64,000 nt of DNA. It comes from Heliopora coerulea (lineage: Eukaryota; Cnidaria; Anthozoa; Scleralcyonacea; Helioporidae). This document shows positions 62,001-64,000 of this stretch, in pieces. The notes under the pieces were generated by a model. The model worked only from the letters and a program-made list of their open reading frames with translations. It ran no database searches and was not told the origin of the DNA. Numbering within the stretch: the first letter of the stretch is position 1; each line of letters begins with the position of its first letter. The stretch is taken from positions 1,272,501-1,336,500 of the forward strand of contig JASJOG010000046.1 in assembly GCA_030142905.1 (NCBI GenBank). Direction: 5' to 3'. The translations under genes were made by a program, and so were the position numbers.

Positions 62001-62900
62001 GAATGCAAAAGATAAGTTCGCTCGAAAATTCCTGAGGATGTAGGTTGTCTGTAGTGGCATTATACGATTGTCTGCCATTTGAGCCCAGAACATTAACATT
62101 GGGCAATGTGAAATTAAGACTTCACATTACATTAAAATGTCTTTGTTTCGTTGCCTCAGATGGAAGTTTCTGCTTTTGTCCAACATCGTCAAACAATACA
62201 TACTGGTGCCTTCGAACCATCAATGCGACCCATAATTTTCTTTACTGTGAATTTATTACATCGTTTTGTGAGTTTTTTGACCTGAATGCAGATCCATATC
62301 AGGTATGTTTTATGCTTTTTCAAATTTCTGCTTGAAAAATGATATCGAACCTTAGTGTCTCACTGGATATTAACACTAATATCATTGCAGTTGCTCTCCT
62401 GCTTATGTTCGAGTTTATATTTATATTTATGAAATAACACGCGTCCTACGCGCTCTCTGATTGGACGAGCCTCATTTTCTCTCAGAGTATAGAGACACGG
62501 TTGACGTCATTTTCATTTTGTGTTAGACTACAGAGACATGAATGTCATGAAAACTAGAGAAAACCTTGGTTATTTTGTAAAACAAATAGAAAATTGCTTG
62601 AGTGTCCCTGTGCTGTGATAGAAACATGAACAACGCCATTTCAACCAGGCTACGCCTTGTGTTTTCACCAGGCATTTTTCTGGTTGAAATGACGTCATTC
62701 ATGTTTCTATCACAGCACAGAGACACTCAAGCAATTTTCTATCTGTTAAATATATGGCTTAGATGGCATGGCTAGATGTACCACATGTGCGGGACATTTG
62801 AGTTGCCTATATAATATAGGCTTCTCCATCCTGCTCGTCAGCACTACACTGATGAGGCCCAGTAGGCCGAAACGGTTCCGTCTGTAGTTATATATATATA

Positions 62901-62946
<46 letters not shown>

Positions 62947-62972
62947 CATATATGTATGTATGTATGTATGTA

Positions 62973-63019
<47 letters not shown>

Positions 63020-63421
63020 AGGTACATATGTATGTATTGACTCGGTGTCTACACTTTTGCAAGTTATTTGGACCTATTACAAGCATAGGCGGTAGTGAAA
63101 AGGGCACAAAATCCAGACACCACCTAAATTACAGCAGTTAAAGATAAAGCTTAGTCAGCTTTCAAACTCAGCGTCTATATAGCATCATTTAAATTTAAAT
63201 AATCATTATCACCCGTTGCAACTCAAACCTATTTTCTTTTTTAGCTGAATAACAGCATTAATAACATTTCACTGGAATTCCACGAACATCTGCACCAGCA
63301 GTTAGATTTCTTGGCCAATTGTAGACACTCGAAGGGCTGTGAAATGTACCCCGGAAGAAAGCTACCGCAAAGATCGTTTTATCTTTTGCAAACAGCATGT
63401 ACGAATCGAAAATATTTTTAG
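56030..63421 (+). CDS. SULF: Extracellular heparan sulfate 6-O-endosulfatase (SULF1/2 type)
   Basis: A secreted, cell-surface sulfatase that removes 6-O-sulfates from heparan sulfate and so tunes growth-factor signalling. Eight coding exons give 764 residues: 56030-56426, 56634-56955, 57900-58223, 58809-58976, 60375-60628, 61331-61840, 62160-62302, 63245-63421. A signal peptide (about 1-24, [16 protein letters not shown]) precedes the sulfatase core: metal ligands in ILMDDLD, the formylglycine site CCPSRSS (C82), [35 protein letters not shown] and [16 protein letters not shown] basic hydrophilic domain follows (about 404-658, K/R-rich; possible furin site RRHRKR at 494-499), then the Cys-rich end ([34 protein letters not shown]). 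Human SULFs have about 870 residues; the difference is mostly in the hydrophilic domain. The start has Kozak-like AGGATGA and leads directly into the signal peptide. Confidence 0.95.
57220..57640. repeat. CTTT-rich polypyrimidine tract in SULF intron 2
   Basis: TTTCTTTC-type units with interspersed ATTCATTC and TTTTTCC blocks, open in all three plus frames as Phe/Ser/Leu. These long ORFs are compositional. Confidence 0.9.
59241..59884. mobile_element. Fold-back element with 245 bp arms in SULF intron 4
   Basis: The left arm (59241-59485, AATTTAAACACAGTTTTTTA onward) and right arm (59638-59884) are near-exact complements around a loop of about 150 bp. It lies in the sense-transcribed intron, so SULF pre-mRNA carries a very long hairpin. 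Confidence 0.9.
59953..60075 (+). repeat. Repeat shared with 15584-15710, hammerhead-like core
   Basis: Blocks CTGAAGATGACC, TGAGGCC, TTGAAACGTCAGTC, CCAACAGTCTTTC and GGGTTCAA-CATTT occur in the same order as at 15584-15710. The motif layout (CTGAAGA, short helix GACC/GGCC, GAAAC, GTC) recalls a degenerate hammerhead ribozyme. Confidence 0.6.
60708..60863 (+). repeat. Full-length tRNA-derived SINE (family 1) in SULF intron 5
   Basis: The head 60708-60776 folds as a tRNA: acceptor ACTCGAT with CTCGAGT, A box TAGCTCAAGAGGTAGAGC, anticodon arm GCGGG/CCCGA with loop CCGGTAT, T arm GCGAG-TTCAAAT-CCCGC. Position 33 is C rather than T, and a fixed body (TTGACTTCGGCAGTGTT) and tail (GAGGATGATTCTGAAATA) follow, so it is a SINE and not a tRNA gene. 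Loop spacing would read anticodon GGT (Thr). Confidence 0.8.
62585..62744. repeat. Fold-back element with 65 bp arms in SULF intron 7
   Basis: AAATAGAAAATTGCTTGAGT to CATTTCAACCA (62585-62649) is mirrored at 62680-62744 around a 30 bp loop. It ends 100 bp before the hammerhead ribozyme. Confidence 0.8.
62843..62888 (+). ncRNA. Minimal type I hammerhead self-cleaving ribozyme
   Basis: Every catalytic-core position is present. Helix I ACTACA (62843-62848) pairs exactly with TGTAGT (62883-62888). Then come CTGATGA (62849-62855), helix II GGCC/GGCC (62856-62859 with 62865-62868) closed by loop CAGTA, and GAA (62869-62871). Helix III ACGG/CCGT (62872-62875 with 62878-62881) has a TT loop, and the cleavage site C is at 62882 after GT. 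The very short helix III is typical of ribozymes in Penelope-like elements and animal retrozymes. It lies sense in the last SULF intron, directly before a TA/TG microsatellite. No reverse transcriptase is present nearby. Confidence 0.88.
62890..63016. repeat. TA, TG, TATG and TA compound microsatellite
   Basis: TA run, about 20 TG units, TATG units and a second TA run. It starts two bases after the hammerhead helix I. Confidence 0.95.
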
Positions 63422-63816
63422 CAAGACACTTAAATTGTCACTTCACATTGGTTTTTCTGGGTTTGGGAATTGTTGTAGAAAACATTTTTAGACTTGGTAT
63501 CGTAGGAACATTCCTTACGATATTTTTAAACTTAGTTATGTTAGCGTATTTGTGCAACTGTACGTATAGGTAGGTTATGCCAATTTTGTCATTTGTTCAT
63601 AAAGTTGGGAACATCGAATTTCGAACGTTTCTCGAGACTACTTGTCGAAAATACAAAATATTAATATATTGATCGAACGAGAATGCAAGTCCGCTCGAAG
63701 TTTCAACTTACCTCTAGTCTAGCCGCCAACTTGCATTAATTGCGTTTACTTGCAAGACTTGGAAATCCAGATGCAGTTTTTTTCTTTACACGTTCTGAAG
63801 TTCATTATTATCAGGA

Positions 63817-63878
63817 AATAAACTATTATTAGAGTGTATGGATGTTAATTTCTGAATGTGTTCATTCGTGTAAATAAA
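63817..63878 (+). promoter_or_regulatory. Candidate SULF polyadenylation signals
   Basis: AATAAA occurs at 63817-63822 and again at 63873-63878, about 400-460 bp after the SULF stop codon. Either would give an ordinary 3' UTR. Confidence 0.55.
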
Positions 63879-64000
63879 AAAATAGTATATTTATTCGTGT
63901 ATCCTATGAAGATATTTGCTTGAAGACTAACGTTAACATGAATACACATTGATCTCAGTGGGATACCGTCATCATAATATGCGTTAACAGTAATAAATTT

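Overview
The window is eukaryotic nuclear DNA from an invertebrate animal. Genes are split into short exons with GT-AG introns, proteins are animal-like, and introns and intergenic DNA are packed with short non-autonomous transposons, tRNA-derived SINEs, fold-back elements and microsatellites. Gene content (TASK-type K2P channel, SULF, GlcAT-I, a fused pseudouridine-degrading enzyme) and repeat style fit an anthozoan cnidarian such as a stony coral or anemone best. That placement is inference.

Layout: 0-1 kb holds a partial exon of an unproven, perhaps NSL1/Mis14-like gene. 2.8-5.0 kb (-) holds the last three exons of a glucuronosyltransferase of the B3GAT family. 5.7-8.7 kb is repeats, including a 0.9 kb hexanucleotide array. 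11.3-12.9 kb (-) is a complete two-exon TASK-like potassium channel. 16.7-23.4 kb (+) is RPLP0 in seven coding exons. 25.3-37.9 kb (+) is an 18-exon bifunctional pseudouridine-5'-phosphate glycosidase/pseudouridine kinase. 39.2-39.7 kb is an unrecognised intronless ORF pair, apparently one tail-anchored protein broken by a one-base frameshift. 40.8-55 kb is transposon-dominated: a Crypton-like fragment, hAT-type MITEs with a nested insertion, two large fold-backs and a dead Tc1 element. 56.0-63.4 kb (+) is an eight-exon extracellular heparan sulfate 6-O-endosulfatase (SULF).

The reading frames of all multi-exon genes were joined by hand at GT-AG sites with phase checked. RPLP0 gives 316 residues, the pseudouridine enzyme 742, the K2P channel 320 and SULF 764. 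GlcAT-I (linker of glycosaminoglycan chains) and SULF (trimming of heparan sulfate) act in the same extracellular-matrix pathway but lie 50 kb apart and need not be co-regulated.

The most notable non-coding signal is a complete minimal type I hammerhead self-cleaving ribozyme at 62843-62888, in the sense strand of the last SULF intron and directly before a TA/TG microsatellite. This is the arrangement expected of a Penelope-like or retrozyme retroelement remnant. Several decayed motifs of the same general form occur elsewhere in the window.
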